From the NCBI GenBank assembly GCA_031280435.1, contig JAITGS010000109.1, positions 1 through 35,958 on the forward strand: a stretch of 35,958 bases of DNA, written 5' to 3'. A model generated the notes under the pieces. It made no database searches, was not told the origin of the DNA, and worked only from the letters and a program-made list of their open reading frames with translations. The DNA comes from Tannerellaceae bacterium (GTDB lineage Bacteria > Bacteroidota > Bacteroidia > Bacteroidales > Tannerellaceae). Both the position numbers and the translations under genes were made by a program. Below are positions 27,019 to 35,958 of the stretch, piece after piece (positions within the stretch are counted from its first letter, which is position 1; each line of letters begins with the position of its first letter).

Positions 27019-27507
27019 ATGAAAAGGCTGGGAAAAAGAGGCTATCAGATATTGAAAATCTTCCATATTCTATTTACAGGCATCTGGATTGGCGCCGTTG
27101 TAACCGCAATACTTTTACTTATAACTTTAAATGCAGAATATCTCATCAGAGATCTGGAGCTTATACTTTTTATTGATCTGGCAATATTCATCCCCTGCGC
27201 AATTGCAACCTTATTGAGCGGAATAATCTTCTCAATATTCACCCAATGGGGACTAAGCAAACATTGGTGGATACTCGCAAAATATCTGATTAATATATTC
27301 CCGATATTTACAGGCTATCCGCTGGTGGCAAGTAAACTACTTGGAATGATAGAGATAGTAAAGCAGCACGGAACCGGCGCAATGACGGACACAGAATTCA
27401 ATGGCTTAGGCAACGAGTGTTTATACGCACTGATTTTGTATGCAGTTATGTTTTTATTCGCCTATACACTTTCCGTAATTAAGCCCAGGAATAAGGGAAA
27501 AGAATAG
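27019..27507 (+). CDS. Small integral membrane protein, DUF2269-like
   Basis: 162 aa with four membrane segments (ILKIFHILFTGIWIGAVVTAILLLI; LILFIDLAIFIPCAIATLLSGIIFSIF; a weaker ILAKYLINIFPIF; and LYALILYAVMFLFAYTLSVI). The opening KxxHIxxxxxWxGA pattern and the W-rich third segment resemble DUF2269 proteins. No function is known. It has its own promoter and stands alone. Confidence 0.6.
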   Translation: MKRLGKRGYQILKIFHILFTGIWIGAVVTAILLLITLNAEYLIRDLELILFIDLAIFIPCAIATLLSGIIFSIFTQWGLSKHWWILAKYLINIFPIFTGYPLVASKLLGMIEIVKQHGTGAMTDTEFNGLGNECLYALILYAVMFLFAYTLSVIKPRNKGKE

Positions 27508-27602
27508 TGCGGCAAAACTTGTTAACAAAGGGACAAAAGGCGGCGTCTGAAGCTATTAAGCTTTATTAATAAGTGCTATTTTTATGGTACAGCGATAGAA
27601 AT

Positions 27603-27610
27603 TATCTTTG
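27603..27610 (+). promoter_or_regulatory. -7 box of the DUF5686 gene
   Basis: TATCTTTG matches TAnnTTTG, 8 bp before the ATG at 27619, implying a very short 5' leader. The -33 region holds only a T-run (near 27579). Confidence 0.5.
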
Positions 27611-27618
27611 TATCCGAA

Positions 27619-30207
27619 ATGAAAATGAATTGTCTCCATAATATATATATACTCTCCGTATTTCTTTACTTACTTGCCCTTCCGGGTATCAGGGTTCAAG
27701 CACAAAATACAATAATTGCTACCGGTATTGTAAGAGATTCCGTTACAAACGAGCCCATTCCCTTTGCATCGGTAGTATTCGAGAACTCCCTCATCGGCGA
27801 TATGACCGACGACAATGGCTCTTTTTCGCTAAAGAACGATAAAAATCTCACCCAGCTTGCGTTCTCATGTCTTGGATATGAGAAGAAAACGATTATACTA
27901 CGCACTGATCGTCGCAACGAAAACCTCGACATTCGGTTACGCCCCACTTTTATCAACCTTACCGAAGTGGTTGTCAAGCCCACTCGCGAACGATACTCCC
28001 GCAGGAATAATCCGGCTGTCGATCTGATTAGGGCAGTAATCGACCGAAAAGACGAGAACCGCATCGAGGCATTCCCCGAATATAAAGTAGAGATGTATGA
28101 AAAGCTCTCAATGGCCCTCGACAATTTCAATCCGAATTTTGACAGCAATGGTTTCATGCAGAAACTTAAATTTGTTAAGAACTACATGGATACCTCAGAA
28201 TTTACCGGTCGCCCCATACTTACAGTCTCTGTTCGCGAAACGCTTTCAGACATATATTATAGGAAAGACCCGCGCTCGAAGAAAACGATAGTGAAAGGAA
28301 AACAGCAGCAAGGCATAGACGAAACCATTGATGAAGGAGGAATAACATCCAACCTTGAGGAATTTTTCCAAGGCATTAACATTTTCGAGAACAACATCAA
28401 CTTCCTGTCCAACCGCTTCGTCAGCCCACTCTCATCGCTCCTGGCGACCACTTACTATCATTATTATATAATGGATACGCTCGACGTTGGCGGTGATCGT
28501 TGCATCGATCTCGCTTTTGTTCCCGTCAACAGCCAGAGCTATGGCTTTACAGGTCGCCTATACATAACTCTCGACAACTATTCAATTAAGAAGTTCCGCC
28601 TCGATATTCCTCGCAATATCAATCTGAACTTTGTGGATAATTTACGAATAGAGCAGGAATTTAAGCTGACCCCCGACAGCACTTGGGTGGTTGATGTCGA
28701 AAACATTTACGTGAATTTTTACATGATGGGCCAGCATCTTTACGCTCATCAGCTCCGCACGTTCAACAATTATAACTTTGAAATCGCTGAGCGCGACTCT
28801 ATTTTCGCACTGCTCGGCCCTATGCATATACTGCCCAATGCTGTGGAGCAACCTGACTCATTTTGGATTCACAGTCGGCATATTCCACTCAAGGAAAAGG
28901 AAAATGTGTTGAACGATCTGGTACGCGAGATACGCAAGGTTCCGGTATTTAATGCAATCATAAAGACCGCTGAAATTCTAATCACCGGCTTTATCCAAAC
29001 CGGCCCCTCCAAAGAGGAAAACTATTTCGACATTGGTCCGATGAACACGGTATTCAGCGCTAACCAGCTCGAAGGCTGGCGCATACGAGTAGGCGGAATG
29101 ACTACGGCCAACCTGTTCCCGCATATGTTTGCCTCCGGCTACGTGGCCTATGGCATGGACGATAGAAAGTTTAAATACAGCGGAAAGTTTACATACAGTT
29201 TCGATGCGAAAAAGTACCACGAGGGCGAATTTCCGGTAAACAATCTATCTCTCATTCAGGAATATGACGTGTATACTCCAGGCCAAGACTTCCTGTTTAC
29301 CAGCAAAGACAACATGTTTGTCGCCCTCAAAGTCGGCGAGCCCGTCACGAACATGAACTATGTCCTTAAAACCATGCTGCAATACAATAAGGACTGGCTC
29401 AACGGCCTCAGTATCAATACATGGATACGCCGCAAAAATGAAGAAGCCGCCGGCACCCTTGAGTACAAACGACTCGATGCAAACGGCAAGCCCATCCGAA
29501 TCAAAAGCATCACCTCAACAGAAACCGGCCTTCAGATACGTTTTGCTCCAGGCGAACGAGCCTACGGAGGAAGAAAAGGTAAAGACTCTTTCTTCAATAT
29601 GTCGAAAGATGCTCCCGTATTCAAACTTTCACATCAGCTTGGCGTCAAAGACATCTTGGGCAGCGACTACAATTATAACCGCACCGAATTCAGCGCCGAA
29701 AAACGCATCTGGCTATCATCCTTCGGCCATATAGACGCCCAATTTAAAGCCGGAAAAATATGGAACAAAGTGCCTTTCCCTCTCCTCGTCCTGCCAAATA
29801 CCAATCAATCGCTCACTATTCAGCCCGAAGCCTTCCACATGATGAGAGCGCTCGAATTTGTTGCCGACGAATACATTTCTCTCAATGCCACTTACTACTT
29901 GAAAGGTTGGATTCTCAACAGAATCCCCGGCATACGCTGGCTCAAATTCCGCGAGGTCGTATCTTTCAATGGTATATACGGTCGCCTTAGCAACCGCAAC
30001 AACCCGCTCGCAATCGGCAATTCAGATCTCTTTATGCTGCCTTCAGGCACATCCGGCCTCGGCGTCCAACCGTACATGGAAGCCAGCTTCGGACTCGAAA
30101 ATATATTTAAAATCCTCCGCATCGACTATTATCATCGCCTCACATATCTTGACAATCCCAACATCAAGCGCAGCGGATTCCGCCTTGCTTTACGATTCTC
30201 TTTCTGA
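27619..30207 (+). CDS. DUF5686 outer-membrane protein with carboxypeptidase-like plug domain
   Basis: 862 aa. A signal peptide (1-~29) is followed by a CarboxypepD_reg-like beta-sandwich (~33-120, IIATGIVRDSVTNEPIPFASVVFENSLIGDMTDDNGSFSLK). The DUF5686 body then has many amphipathic strands and a terminal FRLALRFSF, the aromatic end typical of an outer-membrane barrel. It lacks the TonB plug, so it is not a SusC-type receptor. The family is widespread in Bacteroidetes and its role is unknown, perhaps envelope biogenesis or transport. tsaB follows after 21 bp. Confidence 0.85.
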   Translation: MKMNCLHNIYILSVFLYLLALPGIRVQAQNTIIATGIVRDSVTNEPIPFASVVFENSLIGDMTDDNGSFSLKNDKNLTQLAFSCLGYEKKTIILRTDRRNENLDIRLRPTFINLTEVVVKPTRERYSRRNNPAVDLIRAVIDRKDENRIEAFPEYKVEMYEKLSMALDNFNPNFDSNGFMQKLKFVKNYMDTSEFTGRPILTVSVRETLSDIYYRKDPRSKKTIVKGKQQQGIDETIDEGGITSNLEEFFQGINIFENNINFLSNRFVSPLSSLLATTYYHYYIMDTLDVGGDRCIDLAFVPVNSQSYGFTGRLYITLDNYSIKKFRLDIPRNINLNFVDNLRIEQEFKLTPDSTWVVDVENIYVNFYMMGQHLYAHQLRTFNNYNFEIAERDSIFALLGPMHILPNAVEQPDSFWIHSRHIPLKEKENVLNDLVREIRKVPVFNAIIKTAEILITGFIQTGPSKEENYFDIGPMNTVFSANQLEGWRIRVGGMTTANLFPHMFASGYVAYGMDDRKFKYSGKFTYSFDAKKYHEGEFPVNNLSLIQEYDVYTPGQDFLFTSKDNMFVALKVGEPVTNMNYVLKTMLQYNKDWLNGLSINTWIRRKNEEAAGTLEYKRLDANGKPIRIKSITSTETGLQIRFAPGERAYGGRKGKDSFFNMSKDAPVFKLSHQLGVKDILGSDYNYNRTEFSAEKRIWLSSFGHIDAQFKAGKIWNKVPFPLLVLPNTNQSLTIQPEAFHMMRALEFVADEYISLNATYYLKGWILNRIPGIRWLKFREVVSFNGIYGRLSNRNNPLAIGNSDLFMLPSGTSGLGVQPYMEASFGLENIFKILRIDYYHRLTYLDNPNIKRSGFRLALRFSF

Positions 30208-30228
30208 CAATATTTCCACAGCCTAAGC

Positions 30229-30894
30229 ATGCCTCTCATCCTGCATATCGAAACCTCCACATCAATTTGCTCCGCAGCCATCTCGTCTGACGGTACAATT
30301 ATCTGCGAAAAAATGTCAACAGATAGTTTGTCGCATGCCGGCAACGCAGGGATATTTGTGGAAGAAATAATTGACAATCTAAATGGTAATCGGCTTGACG
30401 CCGTGGCCGTAAGCAGTGGGCCCGGTTCGTACACCGGACTCCGAATCGGCGCATCGCTCGCCAAAGGTTTATGCTTCGGATACAACATTCCCCTCATCGC
30501 CGTCTCAACCCTCCGCCTCTTAGCATTGCAGGCTGCCGCAATTATCGGCAGCCGCGACAACTCCCTCATCTGCCCTATGATAGATGCTCGTCGAATGGAG
30601 GTTTATGCCTCCGTTTACGACTTCAGCCTTGTCGAAATTAGCCCTGTGCATGCCGAAATCATCACTCCGTCAAGCTACGAATCCTTACTCAGCGATCGCC
30701 AAATTTACTTTTGCGGCAATGGAGCCTCCAAATGCCGTGAAATGATCGTACATCCCAACGCCGTTTTTGTCGACAATATCTATCCATCAGCCAAAGACAT
30801 GACCCTGCTTGCCGAAGCAGCCTGGGCGGCCGGGCAATTTGAGGACACAGCCTACTTCGAACCCCTATATTTAAAGGAATGGGGCCAAAAATAG
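30229..30894 (+). CDS. tsaB: tRNA threonylcarbamoyladenosine biosynthesis protein TsaB
   Basis: 221 aa, ASKHA fold. It opens ILHIETSTSICSAAI and carries the family signature SSGPGSYTGLRIGASLAKGL (~62-81) and a CPMIDARRMEVY motif (~115-126). It partners TsaD and TsaE in making the t6A37 base of ANN-decoding tRNAs. Length is normal. It follows the DUF5686 gene by 21 bp and is followed by a 550-bp gap with a palindromic array. Confidence 0.93.
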   Translation: MPLILHIETSTSICSAAISSDGTIICEKMSTDSLSHAGNAGIFVEEIIDNLNGNRLDAVAVSSGPGSYTGLRIGASLAKGLCFGYNIPLIAVSTLRLLALQAAAIIGSRDNSLICPMIDARRMEVYASVYDFSLVEISPVHAEIITPSSYESLLSDRQIYFCGNGASKCREMIVHPNAVFVDNIYPSAKDMTLLAEAAWAAGQFEDTAYFEPLYLKEWGQK

Positions 30895-31141
30895 CTTTTG
30901 TATGGGCAAATTTTGATAACATTATCCTCATTTTACATTTCCTTATTATTGTTTTTCGAAAGCAACGCAGGTTTTCAATGTTAAATCTCTTGAGATCATT
31001 CCAAAGGTTGGCATTTTGTATGCATTTTTACCGATGCAAAGCCCCTCACCAAATAACACACTGATAATAAAGGCTTAAAGGAATTGAATTGAGGTTCTAT
31101 TGCAATCTAAAAGTAAAATTTCACTGCACGAGGCCGAAAAT

Positions 31142-31277
31142 TTGACGTCAAGTTGCGGCTGCTTGACGTCAAGTTACGGCTACTTGAAGTCAAGTTGTGA
31201 CTACTTGACGTCAAGTTACGGCTACTTGACGTCAAGTTACGGCTGCTTGACGTCAAGTTACGACTGCTTGACGTCAA
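31142..31277. repeat. 21-bp array of TTGACGTCAA palindromes, seven sites
   Basis: Six full 21-bp units (starts 31142, 31163, 31184, 31205, 31226, 31247) and a final half unit (31268-31277). Each begins with the perfect 10-bp palindrome TTGACGTCAA, except the third, which has TTGAAGTCAA. Sites are exactly 21 bp apart, i.e. two helical turns. The spacer is GTTACGGCTAC with small changes. Translated forward it gives LTSSYGY heptads, from a TTG start only. In the rest of the gap 30895-31447 I see only the next promoter. Confidence 0.93.
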
Positions 31278-31394
31278 AAAACAGAGCTTACTCGCCTCCT
31301 CCGCGGGATTTTTGATAACATAGCCCCAAGCTCATAGCTGATTTTTATCTCGATGAGTCATTTCATTAGGACAGCAATTAATCGTATAAGAAAT

Positions 31395-31425
31395 TTTGTG
31401 GTTTACATTCGTTGTCTTACATTTA
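31395..31425 (+). promoter_or_regulatory. Promoter of the EamA transporter gene
   Basis: TTTG (31395-31398), a 19-bp spacer and TACATTTA (31418-31425) match the Bacteroidetes consensus except for the final base. The ATG at 31448 lies 22 bp downstream, and the palindrome array ends 117 bp upstream. Confidence 0.55.
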
Positions 31426-31447
31426 CCGCAGTTTTTTCAGAGATAAT

Positions 31448-32329
31448 ATGAAAGGAAAAAGTATATATCACCTCTTAGCGCTGTTTGTAACCATTGTTTG
31501 GGGAGTTACGTTTGTTTCCACCAAGGTTTTACTTCTGCATGGGCTTAGCCCGGCAAACATTTTCATTTTTCGTTTTATTATTGCTTACGTTGCTATATGG
31601 TTTTTTAGCCCTAAAAAGTTGTTTGCCGAAACGAAAAAAGATGAATTCTTATTCGTTGTGATGGGCATTACCGGTGGTTCTATGTATTTCATGGCAGAAA
31701 ATACGGCCTTGAGCTATACATTAGCCTCAAATGTTTCTCTTATTATATCTACTGCGCCATTGATAACTGCGTTCATGTCACATCTATGGGTCAAAGGCGA
31801 AAGTGTGAATAAAACGCTGATATATGGGTCATTATTAGCCTTAGCCGGAGTTGCTTGCGTGGTCTACAACGGTAGTTTTATACTCAAAATGAATCCTATC
31901 GGCGATCTGCTGACTCTGGCGTCGGCAACTTTGTGGGGATTCTATACAATTATCCTCAAACGATTGGATACTATATACCCGATTTTGTTTATTACTCGTA
32001 AAATATTTTTCTACGGGCTTATGACTTTGGCTCCCACCTTCATTATTTGGCCGACTACAATTGACCTGGCGGGACTTTTAAAGCCGACGGTACTCGCTAA
32101 TCTGTTGTTTTTGAGCTTAGTTGCCTCTATGCTTTGCTACATTTTCTGGAACGTAGCCGTTAAGAATCTTGGGGCAATCCGTACGACTAATTATATATAT
32201 CTGACCCCGATCATCACCTTCGCAGCATCCGTAATCGTTCTGAATGAAAGCATTACGCCGGTAGCAATAGCAGGCGCGATATGTATACTCTGCGGCCTTT
32301 GGCTCGCGGGGAGAGAAAAAACAAGATAA
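31448..32329 (+). CDS. DMT-superfamily (EamA) transporter
   Basis: 293 aa from the ATG at 31448; a TTG at 31412 lies upstream of the -7 box and is rejected. It has ten membrane segments as two EamA repeats, with ALFVTIVWGVTFVSTKVLL at the N-terminus and GDLLTLASATLWGFYTIILKRL opening the second half. Both are classic EamA entry motifs. Likely an exporter of amino acids or metabolites; the substrate is unknown. Confidence 0.88.
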   Translation: MKGKSIYHLLALFVTIVWGVTFVSTKVLLLHGLSPANIFIFRFIIAYVAIWFFSPKKLFAETKKDEFLFVVMGITGGSMYFMAENTALSYTLASNVSLIISTAPLITAFMSHLWVKGESVNKTLIYGSLLALAGVACVVYNGSFILKMNPIGDLLTLASATLWGFYTIILKRLDTIYPILFITRKIFFYGLMTLAPTFIIWPTTIDLAGLLKPTVLANLLFLSLVASMLCYIFWNVAVKNLGAIRTTNYIYLTPIITFAASVIVLNESITPVAIAGAICILCGLWLAGREKTR

Positions 32330-32382
32330 CAGAGTTTCTTCAAAAAAACATTAAATAAGTGATGGATTCCCATTTAATAATT

Positions 32383-32390
32383 TAAATTTG
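32383..32390 (+). promoter_or_regulatory. -7 box of the coiled-coil protein gene
   Basis: TAAATTTG matches TAnnTTTG, 40 bp before the ATG at 32431. No clear -33 was found. Confidence 0.45.
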
Positions 32391-32430
32391 CAGACGAAGA
32401 TTAAACAACTATTTATAGTGCAAACAAAAT

Positions 32431-33009
32431 ATGGCCGCATATAAGAAAGCAATTGATTTCGGGAAAATAAAACGATACATAAAGAACAGAACGGCAGAGT
32501 TTTATATTAATTCTCTGAGCGGAGATGAAAGGATTCAATTTAAATCCATTATTAATTACTTAGATAATGTAAGACGAACAAGGGATTTGACTGCCGACTA
32601 CAACGATTCCGAGATCGAAAGAATCAAAAATAAATTGACAGATTTTTCTCCTACTAAGGACCAGCAACGCATTATCAACGGCATCAATCGGCAAACGAAG
32701 GATGAAAACACCAAGCAACGCAAATCTCGCGAAAAGAAGAAGGTTGTGCCGTCTGTGCCACAGTCGGATAAAAGCACATACGAAAAAGTATCGGTTGCCT
32801 TTTGGGATTTGAAAACTCTGCTGGAAGAAGAAGGCAAGTTGCTCACCTCCAAGGAGCTTGAAGTGGTGAAGAAAAACATGATCATCCTTACAAATTTTAT
32901 AGACGCTACGCTTCAGGAACGTTTCAAATTCGAAATACAACAAGCTTTGAAACAAGCGGAAGAGATAAAAGTGAAAATTGAGCGGCTGCACAGCAAAATC
33001 AAGCCGTAA
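32431..33009 (+). CDS. Hypothetical charged helical protein
   Basis: 192 aa, very rich in Lys/Glu, predicted mostly helical and cytosolic. The N-terminal part (~1-75, ending SPTKDQQRIINGINRQ) is joined by a basic linker (KQRKSREKKKVVPSVP, ~95-110) to a C-terminal helical hairpin or coiled coil (~115-190). No domain is recognised. It has lower G+C than tldD downstream. Neighbours give no clue to function. Confidence 0.65.
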   Translation: MAAYKKAIDFGKIKRYIKNRTAEFYINSLSGDERIQFKSIINYLDNVRRTRDLTADYNDSEIERIKNKLTDFSPTKDQQRIINGINRQTKDENTKQRKSREKKKVVPSVPQSDKSTYEKVSVAFWDLKTLLEEEGKLLTSKELEVVKKNMIILTNFIDATLQERFKFEIQQALKQAEEIKVKIERLHSKIKP

Positions 33010-33052
33010 CTTTCGTCTCTTCTCTCAAAAATATTCCATAATATATTAATAA

Positions 33053-34585
33053 ATGAATTACAACAGACGTGAATTTATCAAAACAGGAGGCATGGTCATG
33101 CTCGGATCATTAGCTGCGCCCTCATTTCTCGGCGGATGCGACCGGAACGCCGCCGCAGGCTCAGCCATAGGCATCGCCTTTGCAATGAATCATTTTCAGG
33201 TAACAGACAATGAACTTAAAAAAGTGCTTGCTGCCGCGTTGGAGAAGGGAGGCGATTATGCCGACCTCTTCTTTGAACATTCGTTCTACAACTCGGTCGG
33301 ACTGCAGGACGGAGCGGTTAACAGCGCATCGTCGTATATAGACTTCGGCATGGGAGTCAGAGTTTTATCAGGTGATCAAACCGGTTATGCATACATCGAA
33401 AACATAAGTCTCGACGAGATGCTGAAAGCCGCTCGAACCGCTGCCCGCATTGCCGACGGAACTTCCCGGAATGAGCCGGTTAATATAACAGAAAAGATTC
33501 CGGGCAACTATTACACGGTTCAAACTCCCTGGGATACAGTCTCTACCAAAGAGAAGGCGCCTTACTTGCAAGCTCTCAACGACAAGATTTTTGCCCTTGA
33601 CAAGCGTGTGATAAAAGTAAATGCCGGGATTAACGATACCACTTCTCACATCTTTTTCTGCAACTCGGAAGGCGTTGCTTATTATGATTATCGTCCGATG
33701 ATTACATTTTCGGCTTCGTGCATAATGCAGGAAAACGACAGGATTGAAAATTCATACGCTGCGCGCGCTTACCGCATGGGCGTTGAATTTCTCAGCGATG
33801 AAGTTGTAGATACCATTGCCGGTGAAGCCGTTGAGAAAACTTCCATTCTCTTCAAGGCGGTAAAGCCCAAAGGCGGCGAAATGCCTGTCGTTATGGGCGC
33901 CGGAGGCTCCGGGATACTACTTCACGAGGCTATCGGTCATGCTTTTGAGGCCGATTTTAACCGCAAGAACATTTCTATCTTCTCCGACAAGTGGAACAAG
34001 AAGGTTTGCAACGAAAACATCAACGTTGTGGACGACGGTACAATCCCCTTCAATCGCGGCTCGATCAACATTGATGATGAAGGCGTTGACGGACAGAAAA
34101 CCTACATCGTTCGCGAAGGCGTTCTCACTAGCTATCTGCACGACCGAATCAGCGCTCGCCATTACGGCATTCCTTCTACCGGCAACGGACGACGCGAATC
34201 ATTCCGCCTCATGCCAATCCCGCGCATGCGATCAACATACATGGAAGCCGGAAACGTAAGCGAGGCCGACATGATCGCCGAAGTAAAGAAGGGCATCTAC
34301 GCCGCTAATTTCACCAACGGACAGGTTCAAATTGGCGCCGGCGACTTCACATTCTTCGTTAAAGACGGATTCCTGATTGAAAACGGCAAGCTAACGCAGC
34401 CAATCAAAGACATCAATATCATTGGCAACGGACCCAAAGCGCTCGCCGATATAATTATGGTAGGGAACAATTATAAAATGGACAACGGCACTTGGACTTG
34501 CGGCAAAGACGGACAATCATGCCCCGTAACCTGCGGAATGCCGTCGGCCTTAGTTAGCAAACTTACAGTTGGAGGAGAAAGTTAA
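33053..34585 (+). CDS. tldD: TldD-like metalloprotease subunit with Tat/lipoprotein-type signal
   Basis: 510 aa. The N-terminus reads NRREFIKTGGMVMLGSLAAP and then SFLGGC: a twin-arginine motif, a hydrophobic core and a lipobox-like FLGGC, unusual for a family known as cytosolic in E. coli. The TldD core follows, with the zinc motif HEAIGH (H291, E292, H296) and the GxGxF/VPxxxxRM-like RLMPIPRMRSTYME (~391-404). With TldE it forms a protease that digests unfolded peptides and matures some modified peptides. tldE starts 2 bp after the stop. Confidence 0.87.
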   Translation: MNYNRREFIKTGGMVMLGSLAAPSFLGGCDRNAAAGSAIGIAFAMNHFQVTDNELKKVLAAALEKGGDYADLFFEHSFYNSVGLQDGAVNSASSYIDFGMGVRVLSGDQTGYAYIENISLDEMLKAARTAARIADGTSRNEPVNITEKIPGNYYTVQTPWDTVSTKEKAPYLQALNDKIFALDKRVIKVNAGINDTTSHIFFCNSEGVAYYDYRPMITFSASCIMQENDRIENSYAARAYRMGVEFLSDEVVDTIAGEAVEKTSILFKAVKPKGGEMPVVMGAGGSGILLHEAIGHAFEADFNRKNISIFSDKWNKKVCNENINVVDDGTIPFNRGSINIDDEGVDGQKTYIVREGVLTSYLHDRISARHYGIPSTGNGRRESFRLMPIPRMRSTYMEAGNVSEADMIAEVKKGIYAANFTNGQVQIGAGDFTFFVKDGFLIENGKLTQPIKDINIIGNGPKALADIIMVGNNYKMDNGTWTCGKDGQSCPVTCGMPSALVSKLTVGGES

Positions 34586-34587
34586 AT

Positions 34588-35907
34588 ATGATAACACAGG
34601 AACAGAAAAAACTCGCCCAATGGGCGCTTGATTTCGCCCTCAAAAACGGATGCCAATCCTCGCGCGTGGTCATCGCAAGCGGAACGAACAGCGCTTTCGA
34701 AATCAGAGAAATGAAAGTCGACCGCCTCAGGCAAGCTTCTGAAAGCAGCATGAGGATACAAATCTTCGTCGACGGACGATACGGATCGTTTTCAACCAAC
34801 CGACTCAACAAAAAAGAGCTCGAAGGTTTCATTCGCAACGGAATCGAATCAACTCGCTTCCTGGCCGAAGATAAAGCACGCACACTACCCGCTCCTGAGC
34901 GATATTACAAGGGCGGACAAGCCGACTTGCAGCAGCGCGATCCTGTTTTCGATTCGCTTCAGCCCGACGACAAAGTCAAGCTCGCCATGAACGTTTGCGA
35001 GGAAATGACCGACAAAGATCCGCGCGTCATCTCACCCTACGCTTCCTTCAGCGACGAATTGAACAACCGATACATCATCGCCAGCAACGGACTTGAAGTT
35101 GAAAGCTCGCGAACGGTATTTTTCCTCGAAGCCTCCGTAAGCATGAAAGGCGAAGGCGATGCACGTCCGGAATCATATTGGTACGACGGATCGCTCTTTT
35201 TCGATACCCTCCAGAAGAAAGATATCGGCACAAAAGCTCTCGAGCGCACCATTAAAAAGCTGGGACAAAAGAAAACGGCTTCGGGCAAATATCGCATGCT
35301 GGTCGACAACCTCAACTCCTCCAATCTCGTTTCGCCGATCATAAGGGCTCTTTACGGCTCGTCGATCCAGCAAAAAGACTCGTTTTTGCTCGACAAGCTT
35401 GGTCAGAAAGTTTTGGGCGATAACGTTACGCTCATCGACGATCCGCATCGCCTCAAAACCATAGGCGCGCGCTACTTCGACGGCGAAGGCGTTGCCACCA
35501 AAAAGATGCCGGTTTTTGAAAATGGCGTTCTCAAAACTTATTACATCGACACATATTATGCCAACAAGCTGGAAACCGAGCCAACCGTCGACTCTCCCTC
35601 AATTTTGCAATTCCAACTCGGCTCCAAAAACGCCCAGGAACTTATCGCAGGCGTCGACAAAGGCATTTTTGTCACCGGATTCAACGGTGGAAACAGCAAC
35701 AGCAGTACGGGCGACTTTTCGTATGGCATTGAAGGCTTCCTGATCGAAAAGGGAGAGTTGGTCAGGCCAGTTAACGAAATGAACGTCACCGGCAATATGC
35801 TGACGCTTTGGAATAATCTTGCCGAAGCCGGCAATGATCCGCGCGAAACTAATTCCTGGAAAATTCCCTCGCTGCTATTCAACGACGTTGATTTCAGCGG
35901 ACTTTAG
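34588..35907 (+). CDS. pmbA: TldE/PmbA-like partner subunit
   Basis: 439 aa, PmbA/TldD superfamily without the HExxxH zinc motif, as expected for the TldE half. Family segments include the N-terminal ALDFALKNGCQSSRVVIASG, LVDNLNSSNLVSPIIRALYGSSIQQKDSFLLDKLGQKV (~236-273), and a C-terminal GNSNSSTGDFSYGIEGFLIEKGE. It has no signal peptide, although its tldD neighbour has one. The 2-bp gap implies co-translation. Confidence 0.87.
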   Translation: MITQEQKKLAQWALDFALKNGCQSSRVVIASGTNSAFEIREMKVDRLRQASESSMRIQIFVDGRYGSFSTNRLNKKELEGFIRNGIESTRFLAEDKARTLPAPERYYKGGQADLQQRDPVFDSLQPDDKVKLAMNVCEEMTDKDPRVISPYASFSDELNNRYIIASNGLEVESSRTVFFLEASVSMKGEGDARPESYWYDGSLFFDTLQKKDIGTKALERTIKKLGQKKTASGKYRMLVDNLNSSNLVSPIIRALYGSSIQQKDSFLLDKLGQKVLGDNVTLIDDPHRLKTIGARYFDGEGVATKKMPVFENGVLKTYYIDTYYANKLETEPTVDSPSILQFQLGSKNAQELIAGVDKGIFVTGFNGGNSNSSTGDFSYGIEGFLIEKGELVRPVNEMNVTGNMLTLWNNLAEAGNDPRETNSWKIPSLLFNDVDFSGL

Positions 35908-35958
35908 AAAACCTCGGTTTTACTTTGCCTTCCCTCGATTACACGACTTTGGCGGGGA

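Noticed and set aside
31100-31315. 71-codon plus-strand frame through the TTGACGTCAA array
   Set aside because: It starts only at TTG, and the repeat translation (LTSSYGY) is explained by the 21-bp period; better seen as a DNA array.

Overview
The window looks like a chromosomal segment of a Bacteroidales-type member of the Bacteroidota. The basis is: type IX secretion (T9SS) C-terminal sorting tails, a BtuG/BtuH-type vitamin B12 surface system, lineage-restricted families (DUF4465, DUF5686, DUF2027-Smr, and tentatively DUF6261 and DUF6913), and promoters of the TTTG-N19/20-TAnnTTTG type. Genus cannot be fixed from sequence alone; a gut or insect-gut lineage is plausible but is inference.

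Layout. (1) 1-1.67 kb, mostly minus strand: a small secreted protein with a T9SS-like tail, a decayed copy of that tail, a 42-bp tandem array, and a REP-associated tyrosine transposase (RAYT). Five GTAG-bounded palindromes lie here; four of them are read through in frame as protein. (2) 1.66-9.03 kb, minus strand: a B12 uptake locus with promoter, cobalamin riboswitch, possible 34-aa leader ORF, btuB-like receptor, btuG-like lipoprotein, a T9SS surface protein and a btuH-like DUF4465 protein. It is interrupted on the opposite strand by a RelE/ParE-type toxin-antitoxin pair and by an orphan VapB-like antitoxin. (3) 9.1-9.4 kb: a near-perfect ~74-bp-arm inverted repeat. (4) 9.4-20.6 kb, plus strand: a DUF6261-like protein, acyl-CoA synthetase, ligA, a DUF6913-like protein, dapA, two small envelope proteins, an M48 lipoprotein protease and uvrB, with a hairpin-rich repeat region before dapA. 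(5) 20.6-23.5 kb: a 41-bp repeat inside flanking inverted repeats, a DUF2027-Smr protein (minus), and divergent queA with a clear terminator. (6) 23.5-27.5 kb: a 21-bp tandem array, then an ABC ATPase / permease / YtrA-type regulator / 30-aa membrane peptide operon, a TSUP transporter and a small membrane protein. (7) 27.6-35.9 kb: a DUF5686 outer-membrane protein, tsaB, a 21-bp array of TTGACGTCAA palindromes, an EamA transporter, a coiled-coil protein, and a tldD/tldE pair.

How the genes work together. The B12 locus is the only clear multi-gene pathway: a riboswitch controls an outer-membrane receptor plus surface capture proteins. The ABC-YtrA operon looks like a self-regulated envelope-stress or export unit. 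Most other genes are housekeeping (DNA repair, lysine/cell-wall precursor, tRNA modification). The striking non-coding theme is many unrelated short repeat arrays between genes, three of which have periods of 21 or 42 bp. No rRNA, tRNA or CRISPR array was recognised.
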